From positions 1 to 64,000 of the forward strand of contig NZ_BKZR01000004.1 in NCBI RefSeq assembly GCF_008974225.1: a stretch of DNA of 64,000 nt. Reading direction: 5' to 3'. The notes below the pieces were generated by a model. It was not told where the DNA came from, did no database searches, and worked only from the letters and a program-made list of their open reading frames with translations. Below are positions 8,426 through 17,388 of the stretch, one piece after another. Source of the stretch: Weizmannia acidilactici. GTDB lineage: Bacteria; Bacillota; Bacilli; Bacillales; Bacillaceae_C. The position numbers and the translations under genes are program-made. Within the stretch, counting starts at the first letter, position 1. Each line of letters starts with the position of its first letter.

Positions 8426-9100
8426 TTATTGGGCAATTTTTTCCCGCGCCAATTCAAGGATTTTGTCCGCAACTTCTTCAATGCCCAGATGGGTCGTATC
8501 CAGTTCGACGGCGTCCTTCGCTTTGCACAGCGGCGAAACTTCACGCTCCGAATCAAGCCTGTCCCTCTCCTCAATTTCGCGTTTCAGCTCGTTGAGGTTG
8601 GAAGGGATTCCTTTCGCCAAATTTTCGGCATGGCGCCTTTCCGCACGCTCATCGACACTGGCAAGCAGGAAAATTTTCAATTCGGCATCCGGCAAAACTC
8701 TCGTGCCGATATCCCTGCCATCCATGACAATACCGCCGCCTTTGGCAAGTGCCTGCTGACGCTTCACCATTTCTTCCCGGACGGTGCGGTGTTTTGAAAC
8801 GGCGGAAACTGAATTCGTCACTTCCCTTTCCCTGATTTTTCCGGTAACGTCTTCTCCGTCGACGAAAACAACCTGGCCGCACTCCCCGGACATGAGGCGG
8901 ATTTCGGTCCTGTACAAAAGTTCCGCAAGCGCTTTGCCATCTTCCACATCAACCCCGTTCTCAAGCGCTTTGTATGTAAGTGACCGGTACATAGCCCCTG
9001 TATCAATGTAAATATAATTCAATTTCTCGGCAACTTTTTTTGCCGCCGTACTTTTCCCGGCCGCTGCGGGACCGTCGATGGCAATATTGATTTTCTTCAT
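8426..9100 (-). CDS. cmk: Cytidylate kinase
   Basis: A 224-residue cytosolic NMP kinase converting CMP/dCMP to CDP/dCDP with ATP. The P-loop GPAAAGKST is at residues 10-18. IDTGAMYRSLTYKAL, VVFVDGEDVTGKIRE, GRDIGTRVLPDAELKIFL and a C-terminal LDTTHLGIEEV block are all typical of bacterial CMP kinases. The length is normal. The ATG at 9100 is the natural start just before MKKINIAIDGPA, with a modest GGGTGA site upstream. Confidence 0.97.
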   Translation of the reverse strand: MKKINIAIDGPAAAGKSTAAKKVAEKLNYIYIDTGAMYRSLTYKALENGVDVEDGKALAELLYRTEIRLMSGECGQVVFVDGEDVTGKIREREVTNSVSAVSKHRTVREEMVKRQQALAKGGGIVMDGRDIGTRVLPDAELKIFLLASVDERAERRHAENLAKGIPSNLNELKREIEERDRLDSEREVSPLCKAKDAVELDTTHLGIEEVADKILELAREKIAQ

Positions 9101-9231
9101 ACAACGAATTCACCCTATTCTCTCTTGTTGCTGTAGCATGACCATTTGCCGCTGGGGCAACGGATAAAAGGTTACACCCTTTTATAGTGTACCATAAAAT
9201 GGGGAATCCTCCTATCCATGAAACATATTTG

Positions 9232-9876
9232 TTATCCGGCAAATCCTTTTTTACGCAGCTCCACCTGCTGTTCGAAACAGAACCGCATAATGCGCTGCCT
9301 GTCCAAGGCGGTCGTATCAAGGAACTTTAATGATACCACGGGTTTGCCGCTGCTTTCAAAAAGCCGGACGACGGAAATCAACATTTTCAGGTACACATGG
9401 CCGTCTTTCATCGGCAGTACGAGCAGCGCTTTCCCCTCTTCATTCTCCCTGAGCCGTACACCTTCCGGAATGTAGACGGCGCAGCCCCCAGAACTGATAT
9501 CTTTCGTTACCGCTGTCATTTTAATATTGGATTCGGGAAAGCGGAGCGCGATATCGAGCGCCGCATCCACCCTGACATACTGCCGGCGCTGGATTTTACG
9601 GATTTGTTCCGGAGCTGGTTCTGATAAAATGAGCATCGGGATATTGCCGAGTTCCCTGCCGGTGATTTTTGCCGAAAAACGGTAGGCAATCCGGTTATCC
9701 GAAACAAATTCCACGAACAGCGCCTGCCCGATTAACAAAAATACGATCCGGTTCGTCTCCACGTCGATCGGGTAATCAATATAGATGCCCCCGTCCCGGA
9801 TGTCGGCTATTTTGCATCTGTATTTCCTGCCTGTGTCTTTGTCCTCAAGCGCCAATGGCATCCCGACTTTTAACAT
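9232..9876 (-). CDS. ypfA: PilZ-domain c-di-GMP receptor, flagellar clutch (YpfA/DgrA/MotI)
   Basis: A 214-residue YcgR-like protein. The N-terminal half is a YcgR-N beta barrel. The C-terminal PilZ domain begins near residue 96 with the c-di-GMP-binding RRQYVR box and continues to the DISSGG motif near residue 125. Both signatures are intact, so ligand binding is expected. In B. subtilis the ortholog binds c-di-GMP and stops flagellar rotation through MotA. It stands alone between cmk and ypeB. It gives independent evidence for cyclic-dinucleotide signalling in this organism and is relevant to the GEMM riboswitch at 53.4 kb. Confidence 0.93.
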   Translation of the reverse strand: MLKVGMPLALEDKDTGRKYRCKIADIRDGGIYIDYPIDVETNRIVFLLIGQALFVEFVSDNRIAYRFSAKITGRELGNIPMLILSEPAPEQIRKIQRRQYVRVDAALDIALRFPESNIKMTAVTKDISSGGCAVYIPEGVRLRENEEGKALLVLPMKDGHVYLKMLISVVRLFESSGKPVVSLKFLDTTALDRQRIMRFCFEQQVELRKKGFAG

Positions 9877-9991
9877 GTTCCAAAACCCCTTCTAAACGAT
9901 TCCAATTTTATTATGACATAGGCGGGGCCATTTTGTACCATTTTTTGCATGTTTTTTGTTGAGAAATTCACTTGCCGATGATTCTTCCGCC

Positions 9992-10018
9992 AAAAAAGCC
10001 CGGCCGAATTTGCCGGGC
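9992..10018 (-). terminator. Terminator after ypeB
   Basis: The stem GCCCGGC/GCCGGGC with a 7-base loop is followed on the minus strand by T6. It is only 5 bases past the ypeB stop. Confidence 0.9.
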
Positions 10019-10023
10019 AATGG

Positions 10024-11373
10024 CTAAATGGACTTGCCGTACGTCCTTTCCGTATCTTTCAGCTTTTCCACTTTTTCTTCGTCCCCGTTTTCGGCATTGA
10101 TATAAATCCGGTACGTATCATCATTCAATACGCCCAAAAATTCATAGCAAAGTACTTCACGGTTTAAATCGCCCGTGATGATGGCAAGACGTTTTTCCAT
10201 TACCTTAAGCTTCGGATTTACACGGCTTCTCGCCTCTTTTTCGCTGATTTTTGGCTTTGGAATGACCCGTTTTTGATGGCTCCTTAGAAAGTCATCGGCC
10301 ATAAACCCGACGACTTGTCCATTGTCAAGCGCCACTTTCATTTTAACCGTTTCCGGATAAATCCGCACATCACCTTGTTTCGCAACAAAGGAAAAGACAC
10401 CTATGTTATCATATTGCGAGCTTTCAAACATCTCCATTTTCTCAAAATGGTGCTTGTTTAAAAATTGGGCGGCTTTTTGCGATGCTTCGTTTAAGCTAAT
10501 GTTTTGTCTGCCGATCGTGCGCTTGTGAAAAAACCAGATCGGATATCCGCCTTTTCTCGTGATGTCGGCGGTAATTTCATGACCGTCTTTGTCTTTCAGC
10601 GATACGCTGTAAAAGGAAAAATGCGCGCCTTTTTCATTCGGTTTCGCTTCAGCGGACCGGGTGTTTTTGATGCCCGCATAGTTTTTGGCTGTTTCAATTG
10701 CTTCTTTTTTGCTGACCATCCTGCCTTGTAAATGTTTATAGTTATCATCGCGGTTTTGGAAGTTCGCAAAAGAAGGGCTGTTCAAGTCTGCATTGTCGTA
10801 GCCTTTAACCGTCCTTTCCACCGTCTTAAACCCGTCGATAATCGTATTGTCCTTCGCTTCCTTCCCGGTGGCAAGCGCCAGCTCGACATCCATCCAGCGC
10901 AAATTGTTTTGCAGGACGTTTTTCTGGACATCTCGCAATTCATCCTGAATATCACGGCTTTGCGCATACAATTTTTTTAACGAAGCATACTCTTTGTCTG
11001 TTAACGGCTCTTTGTCCAGATCGCGCACGGCTGTCCGGTAGCTGAAGTTCCCGATATTGACCAGGAACTCTTCCGTTTTATTGAACGGAAGCAGCGACAA
11101 AGGCAGCTGGCCGACATCGGCATGCGCTTCCGATGTCAGGCGCCACACTTCCGCCAATGCCGGCGAAAGCGATTTTTGCGAATTCATCGCGAGCGTGTTG
11201 CCGATTTCATCGTGAAGCAGATCCATTTTATAAGTAAGATCATGAAATGCCCTTTGGTACGTATTTTCGGCATTCAATAAAACCGCCTGCTTATCGCGGT
11301 GCTCCTTGTAAGCCCAGGCCGCCGTCCCCGCAAGCCCAAGGGCCAGTACAACGATCAATATCCGTTTTGCCAT
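10024..11373 (-). CDS. ypeB: Germination protein YpeB
   Basis: A 449-residue spore inner-membrane protein needed for the stability and localisation of the cortex hydrolase SleB. An N-terminal anchor lies at about residues 4-20 (ILIVVLALGLAGTAAWAY). The C-terminal half has repeated PepSY-type segments (for example KKEAIETAKNYAG and EKEARSRVNPKL). Length and order match B. subtilis YpeB. It follows sleB by 12 bases, so the two form the usual bicistronic forespore operon. Confidence 0.96.
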   Translation of the reverse strand: MAKRILIVVLALGLAGTAAWAYKEHRDKQAVLLNAENTYQRAFHDLTYKMDLLHDEIGNTLAMNSQKSLSPALAEVWRLTSEAHADVGQLPLSLLPFNKTEEFLVNIGNFSYRTAVRDLDKEPLTDKEYASLKKLYAQSRDIQDELRDVQKNVLQNNLRWMDVELALATGKEAKDNTIIDGFKTVERTVKGYDNADLNSPSFANFQNRDDNYKHLQGRMVSKKEAIETAKNYAGIKNTRSAEAKPNEKGAHFSFYSVSLKDKDGHEITADITRKGGYPIWFFHKRTIGRQNISLNEASQKAAQFLNKHHFEKMEMFESSQYDNIGVFSFVAKQGDVRIYPETVKMKVALDNGQVVGFMADDFLRSHQKRVIPKPKISEKEARSRVNPKLKVMEKRLAIITGDLNREVLCYEFLGVLNDDTYRIYINAENGDEEKVEKLKDTERTYGKSI

Positions 11374-11385
11374 GTTTGATCCCCC

Positions 11386-12177
11386 TTACTTGCAGAAAAT
11401 ATGTTTGCCAATTTGCTTAATTTGCGGCCTCGACCAGATCCACTTGCTCGTTGCAGTCGCGGGATTAAAATAATAAAGCGCATTTCCCGACGGGTCCCAG
11501 CCGTTGATTGCATCCAAGGCGGCTTTTTTCGCCGTATCGTTCGGCGTCAGCCAAATCTGCCCGTCGGAAACAGCCGTAAATGCGCCAGGCTCAAAAATGA
11601 CGCCGGAAATCGTGTTCGGAAAAGACGGGCTGTCGACCCGGTTCAGGATGACCGCCGCCACCGCCACCTGCCCTTCATACGGTTCGCCGCGTGCTTCGCC
11701 ATAAACGGCCTGAGCCAGGAGGCGGATATCGTTTTGCGAAAAGCCGTTCGGCACATTGGATGTTGTGGCGGCTTTATTTACGGACATGTTTGAAGTTTGT
11801 TTTTTCGCACCGCCGTAATACGTAAATTTTTTACCGCTGTTGACCATGGATTTCACGTAAGCGGCGTCATATTTCGATGCTTTCACGAGTTTTGCTTTGA
11901 CTCGGTCGCCCGCCAGCCCGTCGACCGGAAGCCCGAAAGCCGCCTGGAAATTTCTCAGAGCCCAGTATGTACTCCATCCGAAAACACCGTCAATGGCGCT
12001 CCTGTAATAACCTATATATTGCAGCCTCGCCTGCAGTTCAATCACATCGTCCCCAACCGCCCCTTTTTGGATAACCTGATCCGTGAATGCGTATGCTGGC
12101 TCTGCACTTCCGGCAGTATAAAGCGCTGCCATAGCCGCCAGCACGATCAGGAATTTCATACAGCCGTTGTATTTCAT
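11386..12177 (-). CDS. sleB: Spore cortex-lytic enzyme SleB
   Basis: A 263-residue secreted lytic transglycosylase that degrades the cortex during germination. A signal peptide (about residues 1-30, ending AEPAYA) is followed by a peptidoglycan-binding domain (AVGDDVIELQARLQYIGYY to VDGLAGD). The C-terminal hydrolase_2 domain starts at AQAVYGEARGEP, which includes the conserved glutamates, and ends KQIGKHIFCK. The ATG at 12177 has GGGGG 8 bases upstream; the TTG five codons earlier is less likely. It is followed by ypeB. It is slightly shorter than B. subtilis SleB because the linker is short. Confidence 0.96.
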   Translation of the reverse strand: MKYNGCMKFLIVLAAMAALYTAGSAEPAYAFTDQVIQKGAVGDDVIELQARLQYIGYYRSAIDGVFGWSTYWALRNFQAAFGLPVDGLAGDRVKAKLVKASKYDAAYVKSMVNSGKKFTYYGGAKKQTSNMSVNKAATTSNVPNGFSQNDIRLLAQAVYGEARGEPYEGQVAVAAVILNRVDSPSFPNTISGVIFEPGAFTAVSDGQIWLTPNDTAKKAALDAINGWDPSGNALYYFNPATATSKWIWSRPQIKQIGKHIFCK

Positions 12178-12280
12178 TCCGCATACCCCCAAAATTGGTG
12201 AAGAATTAACCGTAGTTTTTGGAGAATGCGGGAATTTTATGCAAAAGCTTTTGTACGGCTGGTATCCTGCCGGAAAATTA

Positions 12281-12326
12281 AAAAGGGATGTCCCAAAGTC
12301 AGTAACTGACCAAGGACACCCCTTTT
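12281..12326. terminator. Long hairpin terminator with GTCAGT..TGAC loop
   Basis: A 13-position stem AAAAGGGATGTCC/GGACACCCCTTTT with one mismatch carries a loop containing GTCAGTAACTGAC. A T-rich run follows on both strands. A structural relative lies at 34141-34182 after scpB. On the minus strand it could end prsW transcripts that cross the repeat. Confidence 0.75.
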
Positions 12327-12358
12327 AAGTTATGTATGATGAATAGGTAATTGACCTT

Positions 12359-12471
12359 GTTGATGATCGCGGAATTTACGAGACTCCTGCAGGAAAAGCG
12401 GGCAAGAAGAAACCCCGCAGTGAAGTACGGGCAAGGAGGCCTGGATAAGACCGCGGAAAGCGATCATCAAC
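12359..12471 (+). repeat. Bacillaceae intergenic repeat, copy 2
   Basis: Non-coding block with GAGACTCCTGCAGGAAAAGC, then GGGC and a CCCCGC block. The ends are a perfect 12-base inverted repeat (GTTGATGATCGC and GCGATCATCAAC), so the whole element can fold as one long hairpin. It lies between prsW and sleB. Copies 1 and 3 share the inner blocks but not these terminal arms. Confidence 0.75.
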
Positions 12472-12503
12472 CGTAAATAAGAAACAGAGAAATTCCAAAA
12501 AGA

Positions 12504-13187
12504 TTATAAAGTTTGCTGCGTTCCTGCAGCTTCCTGCGCAAAATGCTGGGCGGAAAGGCTGTGCGCTTGCTTTGCTTTTTTCAGGCTGAGCCACCAGAGC
12601 CCGAACATAAACGGGATCATGTAATACAGCCATTTTTGCTGGGTAAGCATGATCAAGTCATAAAAGCCGTGCAATGTAAACGGCAGGGCAAAAGAAAGGA
12701 ACAGCCACCCTTTTTTGTGCGGTGAAAACCTTGCTTTTCCTAAATAATAACCCATGATGACTCCGAATAAAGCATGGCTTGATACCGGAAGCAGTGCGCG
12801 GCCAAATGCAAGATACACCCCGCCTGAAAACAGCGACAAGATGTTTTCAATCGTGGCGAAACCGAGCGAAACGCTGACGCCGTATACAATTCCGTCAAAT
12901 GGTTCAGTAAATTCCCTGTTATAAAATACAATGATTGCCAAAATCAGCCATTTGCAAAATTCTTCGGGCAAAGAGGAATGGAAAAAGGCATACCGGAGAC
13001 TGCCCGAAAGCCAGTTTTCGTGCGTGATGACAAACTGGACGAACATCACCGGCAGCGTTACGAGCGCACCGTACAAAAAAGCTTTGGCTACAGCAAGAAT
13101 CGGCTCCGGTTCGAACTGGTCCCGCAAATAAAAATAACAGAGCAGGGCAAACCCGGGTGCGATGCCGGCTGATAAAAGGACAAGCAT
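12504..13187 (-). CDS. prsW: Intramembrane glutamic protease PrsW
   Basis: A 227-residue multi-pass membrane protease. In B. subtilis PrsW makes the site-1 cut in anti-sigma factor RsiW. The catalytic PEEFCKW motif is near residues 75-81, and conserved downstream residues lie in FATIENILSLF and SSHALFGVIMGYYLG. About seven hydrophobic segments are visible. The ATG at 13187 has AGAGAGG 6 bases upstream, while the TTG two codons earlier lacks spacing. The C-terminal tail is polar. It sits next to ypdA as in B. subtilis. Confidence 0.93.
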   Translation of the reverse strand: MLVLLSAGIAPGFALLCYFYLRDQFEPEPILAVAKAFLYGALVTLPVMFVQFVITHENWLSGSLRYAFFHSSLPEEFCKWLILAIIVFYNREFTEPFDGIVYGVSVSLGFATIENILSLFSGGVYLAFGRALLPVSSHALFGVIMGYYLGKARFSPHKKGWLFLSFALPFTLHGFYDLIMLTQQKWLYYMIPFMFGLWWLSLKKAKQAHSLSAQHFAQEAAGTQQTL

Positions 13188-13267
13188 AACCAACCTCTCT
13201 TTTCTTAAGGAATCGTGTTTCCGCGTCCCGTTAATGTGTTATCTTTATCGTAACACGAAAAGATTGG

Positions 13268-13315
13268 AAAAGAAACACCGGCCCCGGAAAAACCATTCCG
13301 GCACAAAAGGCCGGT
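13268..13315 (-). terminator. Terminator after ypdA
   Basis: Nested stems ACCGGCC/GGCCGGT (13277-13283 with 13309-13315) and CCGG/CCGG are followed on the minus strand by a T-rich stretch. The structure overlaps the ypdA stop region. Confidence 0.6.
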
Positions 13316-14286
13316 TAAACATTTTCCCGCGCCCGAATCGCTTCAGCAATCAGGCCGCCGTGGAAACGTCCGTTTTCGATAAAAATTTCATTGGCATTAT
13401 TTCCCGCCGCAATGACGCCTGCAATGAAAATCCCTTCGACATTTGTTTCCATCGTGTCTTCCCGGTATTGCGGCCGCCCCGTTTCCGGATCGATTTCGAC
13501 GCCCATTCCACGCAGAAAAGAATGGTCTGGATGATAACCAACCATCGCAAACACAAAATCGTTTTTGATTTCCTTTTCTTCCCCGCCCGCTTTATAAACT
13601 ACGCTGTGTTCTTTGATTTTTTTTACATTCGCGCGGAATTCCATTTTCACTTTCCCGTGGCGGATCAGCGAGTCGAATTCCGGCAAAATCCACGGCTTAA
13701 TGCTTTCAGAATATTTGTCCCCGCGGTACAGGACCGTTACGCGCGCCCCCGCCTTATTCAACTCAATAGCGGCATCAACGGCCGAGTTTTTCCCTCCGAT
13801 GACAACGACATCCGTGTCAAAAAACGGGTGCGCTTCTTTGAAATAGTGGAACACTTTACTTAAATTTTCCCCCGGCACATCCATCATGTTCGGGTTGTCG
13901 TAATACCCGGTTGCAACGATCACATAAGGTGTTTCATATTCATTTTTCGAAGTCTTTACAACAAAATTTCCGTCCGCCTGCTTTTCCACGCTTTCCGCTT
14001 TTTCGAACCGGTTGATGCGGAGCTGTTTCAGCCTCGCCACTTCCCTATAATACGTGAGCGCCTGGTTGCGCTTCGGTTTTAAGTTTTCTGTAATAAACGG
14101 CACATCACCGATCGCAAGCCGGTCGCTTGAGCTGAAAAATGTTTGGTGCGTTGGATAATGGTAAATGGCATTCACAATATTCCCTTTTTCGATGACAAGC
14201 GGATTTTTCCCGATTCCCTGTAAACTTATGGCGGCTGCCAATCCGCACGGGCCGCCCCCGATAATGATACAATCTTCTTTCTGCAT
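13315..14286 (-). CDS. ypdA: YpdA family bacillithiol disulfide reductase
   Basis: A 323-residue FAD-dependent oxidoreductase. The first dinucleotide fold GGGPCG (residues 10-15) includes Cys14, the residue tied to bacillithiol disulfide reduction by NADPH in the family. The second fold VVVIGGKNSAVDAA is near residue 165. A late FAD-binding segment reads VEGIFIAGVIAAG. The enzyme recycles BSSB in the Brx/BSH/YpdA redox pathway. The ATG at 14286 has GATGAGG just upstream. It is monocistronic between gudB and prsW. Confidence 0.94.
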   Translation of the reverse strand: MQKEDCIIIGGGPCGLAAAISLQGIGKNPLVIEKGNIVNAIYHYPTHQTFFSSSDRLAIGDVPFITENLKPKRNQALTYYREVARLKQLRINRFEKAESVEKQADGNFVVKTSKNEYETPYVIVATGYYDNPNMMDVPGENLSKVFHYFKEAHPFFDTDVVVIGGKNSAVDAAIELNKAGARVTVLYRGDKYSESIKPWILPEFDSLIRHGKVKMEFRANVKKIKEHSVVYKAGGEEKEIKNDFVFAMVGYHPDHSFLRGMGVEIDPETGRPQYREDTMETNVEGIFIAGVIAAGNNANEIFIENGRFHGGLIAEAIRARENV

Positions 14287-14371
14287 ATTTCCTCATCCCT
14301 TTCACGAAAACTGTCGATATGTAAAAAAGTTTCCCCCTGAAGCGGCCGCAACATGAAAGGCCACCCATTGA

Positions 14372-14404
14372 AAAATCTCCCACCGTTTCACGACAGGAGA
14401 TTTT
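14372..14404 (-). terminator. Terminator after gudB
   Basis: A 9-bp stem AAAATCTCC/GGAGATTTT with a 15-base loop is followed on the minus strand by T-rich sequence, 15 bases past the gudB stop. Confidence 0.85.
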
Positions 14405-14418
14405 ACGTGCGCATCCTT

Positions 14419-15696
14419 TTAAATCCAGCCCCTGAATCTGCAGGCTTCCGCCACCCTCCTCACGCCGACCATATAAGCGGCAAGGCGCATATTTACCCGG
14501 CGGAACTGGGCGGTTTTGTAAACCGTATCGAACGACTGGACAAGAACTTTTTCAAGCTTCTCATTGACTTCTTCCTCCGTCCAGTAATACCCCTGGTTAT
14601 TTTGTACCCACTCAAAATACGAAACCGTTACGCCGCCGGCCGATGCAAGCACATCCGGCACAAGCAGGATGCCGCGGTTCGTTAAAATTTCGGTAGCCCC
14701 CAGCGTGGTTGGGCCGTTTGCCGCTTCTACCACAATTTGCGCCCGGATATTATGGGCATTTTCTTCAGTAATTTGGTTTTCAATGGCCGCCGGAACCAAA
14801 ATATCGCAGTCCAGCTCGAGCAGTTCCTTGTTTGTAATCGTATTTTTGAACAGCGTCGTAACCGTCCCGAAACTGTCGCGGCGGTCCAGCAAATAGTCGA
14901 TATCAAGGCCTTTCGGGTCATACAGCCCGCCGTAAGCATCCGAAATGCCGATTACTTTTGCTCCGGCATCATGCATGAACTTTGCAAGGAAGCTTCCGGC
15001 ATTGCCGAAACCTTGGATCACAACCCTGGCGCCTTTTAATTCTATGCCTTTTTTCTTCGCCGCTTCACGGATGCAGATAGTCACCCCTTTGGCCGTTGAC
15101 GATTCACGGCCGTGCGAGCCCCCGAGCACAAGCGGTTTGCCCGTAATAAACCCCGGCGAGTTGAATTCATCGATTCGGCTGTACTCATCCATCATCCAGG
15201 CCATGATTTGCGAGTTCGTAAACACATCCGGTGCCGGAATGTCTTTTGTCGGGCCGACGATTTGGCTGATCGCCCTGACATAACCGCGGCTCAAGCTTTC
15301 CAGTTCGCGGAAAGACATTTTGCGCGGGTCGCAGACGATACCGCCTTTTCCTCCCCCGTAAGGCAGATTGACGATACCGCACTTCAATGTCATCCAGATG
15401 GACAAAGCTTTTACTTCGTTTTCCGTGACATCCGGGTGGAACCTGACGCCGCCTTTTGTCGGTCCGACCGCATCGTTATGCTGCGCGCGGTACCCCGTAA
15501 AAATTTTAACCGTACCGTCATCCATTCTGACGGGAATTTTCACCGTTAACATGCGAATCGGCTCTTTTAAAAGTTCATATACTTCTTCAGGGTATCCAAG
15601 CTTTTCAAGAGCCTCATGGATAATTGTCTGTGTTGATTTTAGCACATCTCGACTTGCTTCCGTTGTTTGGTGATCTGCACCCTTATCGGCTGCCAT
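14419..15696 (-). CDS. gudB: NAD-specific glutamate dehydrogenase
   Basis: A 425-residue hexameric catabolic glutamate dehydrogenase interconverting glutamate and 2-oxoglutarate plus ammonium. Substrate and catalytic blocks LPYGGGKGGIVCDP and PAPDVFTNSQIMAW are intact, as is the Rossmann motif VVIQGFGNAGSFLAK. The NEVKALSIWM region has no codon-triplet duplication, so it is the active form, unlike the cryptic allele known from strain 168. The ATG at 15696 starts MAADKGADH with GGAGG 9 bases upstream. It follows mecB/ypbH in order but with its own leader. Confidence 0.96.
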   Translation of the reverse strand: MAADKGADHQTTEASRDVLKSTQTIIHEALEKLGYPEEVYELLKEPIRMLTVKIPVRMDDGTVKIFTGYRAQHNDAVGPTKGGVRFHPDVTENEVKALSIWMTLKCGIVNLPYGGGKGGIVCDPRKMSFRELESLSRGYVRAISQIVGPTKDIPAPDVFTNSQIMAWMMDEYSRIDEFNSPGFITGKPLVLGGSHGRESSTAKGVTICIREAAKKKGIELKGARVVIQGFGNAGSFLAKFMHDAGAKVIGISDAYGGLYDPKGLDIDYLLDRRDSFGTVTTLFKNTITNKELLELDCDILVPAAIENQITEENAHNIRAQIVVEAANGPTTLGATEILTNRGILLVPDVLASAGGVTVSYFEWVQNNQGYYWTEEEVNEKLEKVLVQSFDTVYKTAQFRRVNMRLAAYMVGVRRVAEACRFRGWI

Positions 15697-15792
15697 TATC
15701 GCAAACCTCCTAGATACATAAGAAATATCTGCTTTTAAAATTAGTATACAACTTTCATTTGCGAATGAAAACCGCAAATGCACGCCGGCCGT

Positions 15793-16341
15793 TTACCGGA
15801 AATGCTCGAGGATCCTGTGGAGCGCGCCGTTTTCAAACACTGCAAGGCCGTATTCCCGTACCATAAAAGGGGAAATCCTCGCGCGTTCCCCGTATTCAAG
15901 GAAAAACGGCGCCATTTTTGCCCCAGGTTCAACAAGCAGATAATAACGTTCCTCAAAACAATAAAGGCTTGTTTCGGCGATTTGGCCCACATTTTTTAAA
16001 AATCGTGCCAGCGCAATGACCTCTTCAATGGATTGAAACCAGTACACGTCTTCCTGCAGCGGGTTGTCTTCATCAAACCAATCCCGTCCGGATGTTGCCT
16101 CGTCCTCCTCTCCCAAAGTCAAAATTAATACCATTTCATGGACACTCAAAGAATATATTTCGATCGAGAGCATTTCGCTCCCGCCAACATCGTATGCCTC
16201 ATCCGCCAATTCAAGCATTTCATCAAATAAATGGTTCCAAACGGGCGAATCCAGGTCATTTACAAGGATGCCGCGTTCCGTCAACTCATCAAACGAAATG
16301 GAGTATTTAATTTTGTTGGATGAAATCCGTTCGAGTTTCAT
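15793..16341 (-). CDS. mecB: Adaptor protein MecA paralog (YpbH/MecB)
   Basis: A 182-residue member of the MecA family, which deliver substrates such as ComK to the ClpC/ClpP protease. It starts MKLERISSNKIKYSISFDEL, the conserved N-terminal substrate-binding domain, followed by an acidic linker (LGEEDEATSGRDWFDEDNP) and a C-terminal ClpC-docking domain. Its position next to ypbG and gudB points to the YpbH/MecB branch rather than MecA itself. The ATG at 16341 is preferred over the TTG/GTG region upstream. Confidence 0.88.
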   Translation of the reverse strand: MKLERISSNKIKYSISFDELTERGILVNDLDSPVWNHLFDEMLELADEAYDVGGSEMLSIEIYSLSVHEMVLILTLGEEDEATSGRDWFDEDNPLQEDVYWFQSIEEVIALARFLKNVGQIAETSLYCFEERYYLLVEPGAKMAPFFLEYGERARISPFMVREYGLAVFENGALHRILEHFR

Positions 16342-16401
16342 ATTTTTCCGCCCCCTGCATACGGCTCTTACCAATATAGTATGTAGTGGGGGAAAGAAGG
16401 T

Positions 16402-17187
16402 TCATAGGCCGCTTGAACCGCGGTTGCTTTTAATTGTAATTAAATGCGTTTCCGGCTTCGCGCCGAGTCGCAGCGGAACAAGGGTGGTGCCGTAACCGTT
16501 GCTTGTTAAGTGGATCATGTTGCGGATTTTTCTTACGCCACCGCTCCTGTACCTGCTAATTCCGAAAAGGCGGATCTGACCGCCGTGCGTATGGCCGCTT
16601 AACATCACATGGATATGGTCCAATTCGTGGAGCTGGTAAACCATTTTCGGATTATGGCTGATTAAAATCCGGAAATCATCCGGCTGCACTTGTTCGAGCG
16701 CTTCATCGAGATTCTCCTGCTCCATCGTTAAATCATCGACACCGATCAGCGCAATCCGCTTTTCCCCACCTAAATGGAGAAAATACGCCGTATTCCGCAG
16801 CGAGTGGACGCCCGATGCGGAAAAAATTCCGTTCAGTTTTTCCGCATCAATCTCATAATCATTATTTCCCCACACAAAGAAAACGGGGCCGATTTTTTTC
16901 AGCAGGCGCAAGTTTTCTTCCACCCTGCCAAGTGGCACTCCTTTTTCGAGCAAATCGCCGCCGATGATGGTAAACCGCGCCTTGCCAAGCACCTCTTCCA
17001 CGATTTGGGGGTGGATTTTCCGCCTGTGGATATCGGAAATAAAAAAAAACGTGCACGGTTCCTGCCCGTCCGGATAGGCATCCACACAAAACTCGTGTGT
17101 GATCAGCCTGTTCATGGATGCTTCATACCGCATATATACCAATAAAATGATTCCGCACAAAACCGCAATCCATAAAAATGCGAACAT
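16402..17187 (-). CDS. ypbG: Membrane-anchored metallophosphoesterase (YpbG)
   Basis: A 261-residue protein with one N-terminal membrane segment (about residues 1-20) followed by a calcineurin-like phosphoesterase fold. The metal-binding motifs appear in order: SDIHRRK, GGDLLEKG, WGNNDYE, ISHNP and SGHTHGGQ. The substrate is unknown; some relatives act on UDP-diacylglucosamine or cyclic nucleotides, but nothing here decides that. The ATG at 17187 has AGGAG a few bases upstream. It diverges from the cotJ operon. Confidence 0.9.
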   Translation of the reverse strand: MFAFLWIAVLCGIILLVYMRYEASMNRLITHEFCVDAYPDGQEPCTFFFISDIHRRKIHPQIVEEVLGKARFTIIGGDLLEKGVPLGRVEENLRLLKKIGPVFFVWGNNDYEIDAEKLNGIFSASGVHSLRNTAYFLHLGGEKRIALIGVDDLTMEQENLDEALEQVQPDDFRILISHNPKMVYQLHELDHIHVMLSGHTHGGQIRLFGISRYRSGGVRKIRNMIHLTSNGYGTTLVPLRLGAKPETHLITIKSNRGSSGL

Positions 17188-17327
17188 ATATGAGCTCCTA
17201 TTCTGAAAATCTCGGGCCGGCCCAAAAAACAAAACCGGGCACGTTCCCGCGGCTTTCCTTAAACTTCCGCCTATATCAGTATTATATCTTAATCGCGGTA
17301 GATGAAAAGAATTCCGTTTTGATTTTT

Positions 17328-17357
17328 GTCATGGCGGCTGAATCAGGCACATAAAAT
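17328..17357 (+). promoter_or_regulatory. Candidate sigma-E promoter of cotJABC
   Basis: GTCATGG, 15 bases, then CATAAAAT closely matches the sigma-E pattern (CATACAAT at -10) and lies about 32 bases before the cotJA start. The cotJ operon is sigma-E controlled in B. subtilis. Confidence 0.6.
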
Positions 17358-17388
17358 GGAAGAGACTATAAATGTCAGGAGGATTGTG

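Noticed and set aside
7305..8759. Two long plus-strand open frames (183 and 263 codons) opposite ypfD and cmk
   Set aside because: They are antisense to clearly conserved S1-domain and CMP kinase genes, have no ribosome binding site, and their residue composition (Ser/Phe/Thr runs) is typical of reverse-strand shadows.
13162..13863. A 233-codon plus-strand frame over the prsW promoter and ypdA
   Set aside because: Runs antisense through the ypdA FAD enzyme and across its terminator; no plausible start.
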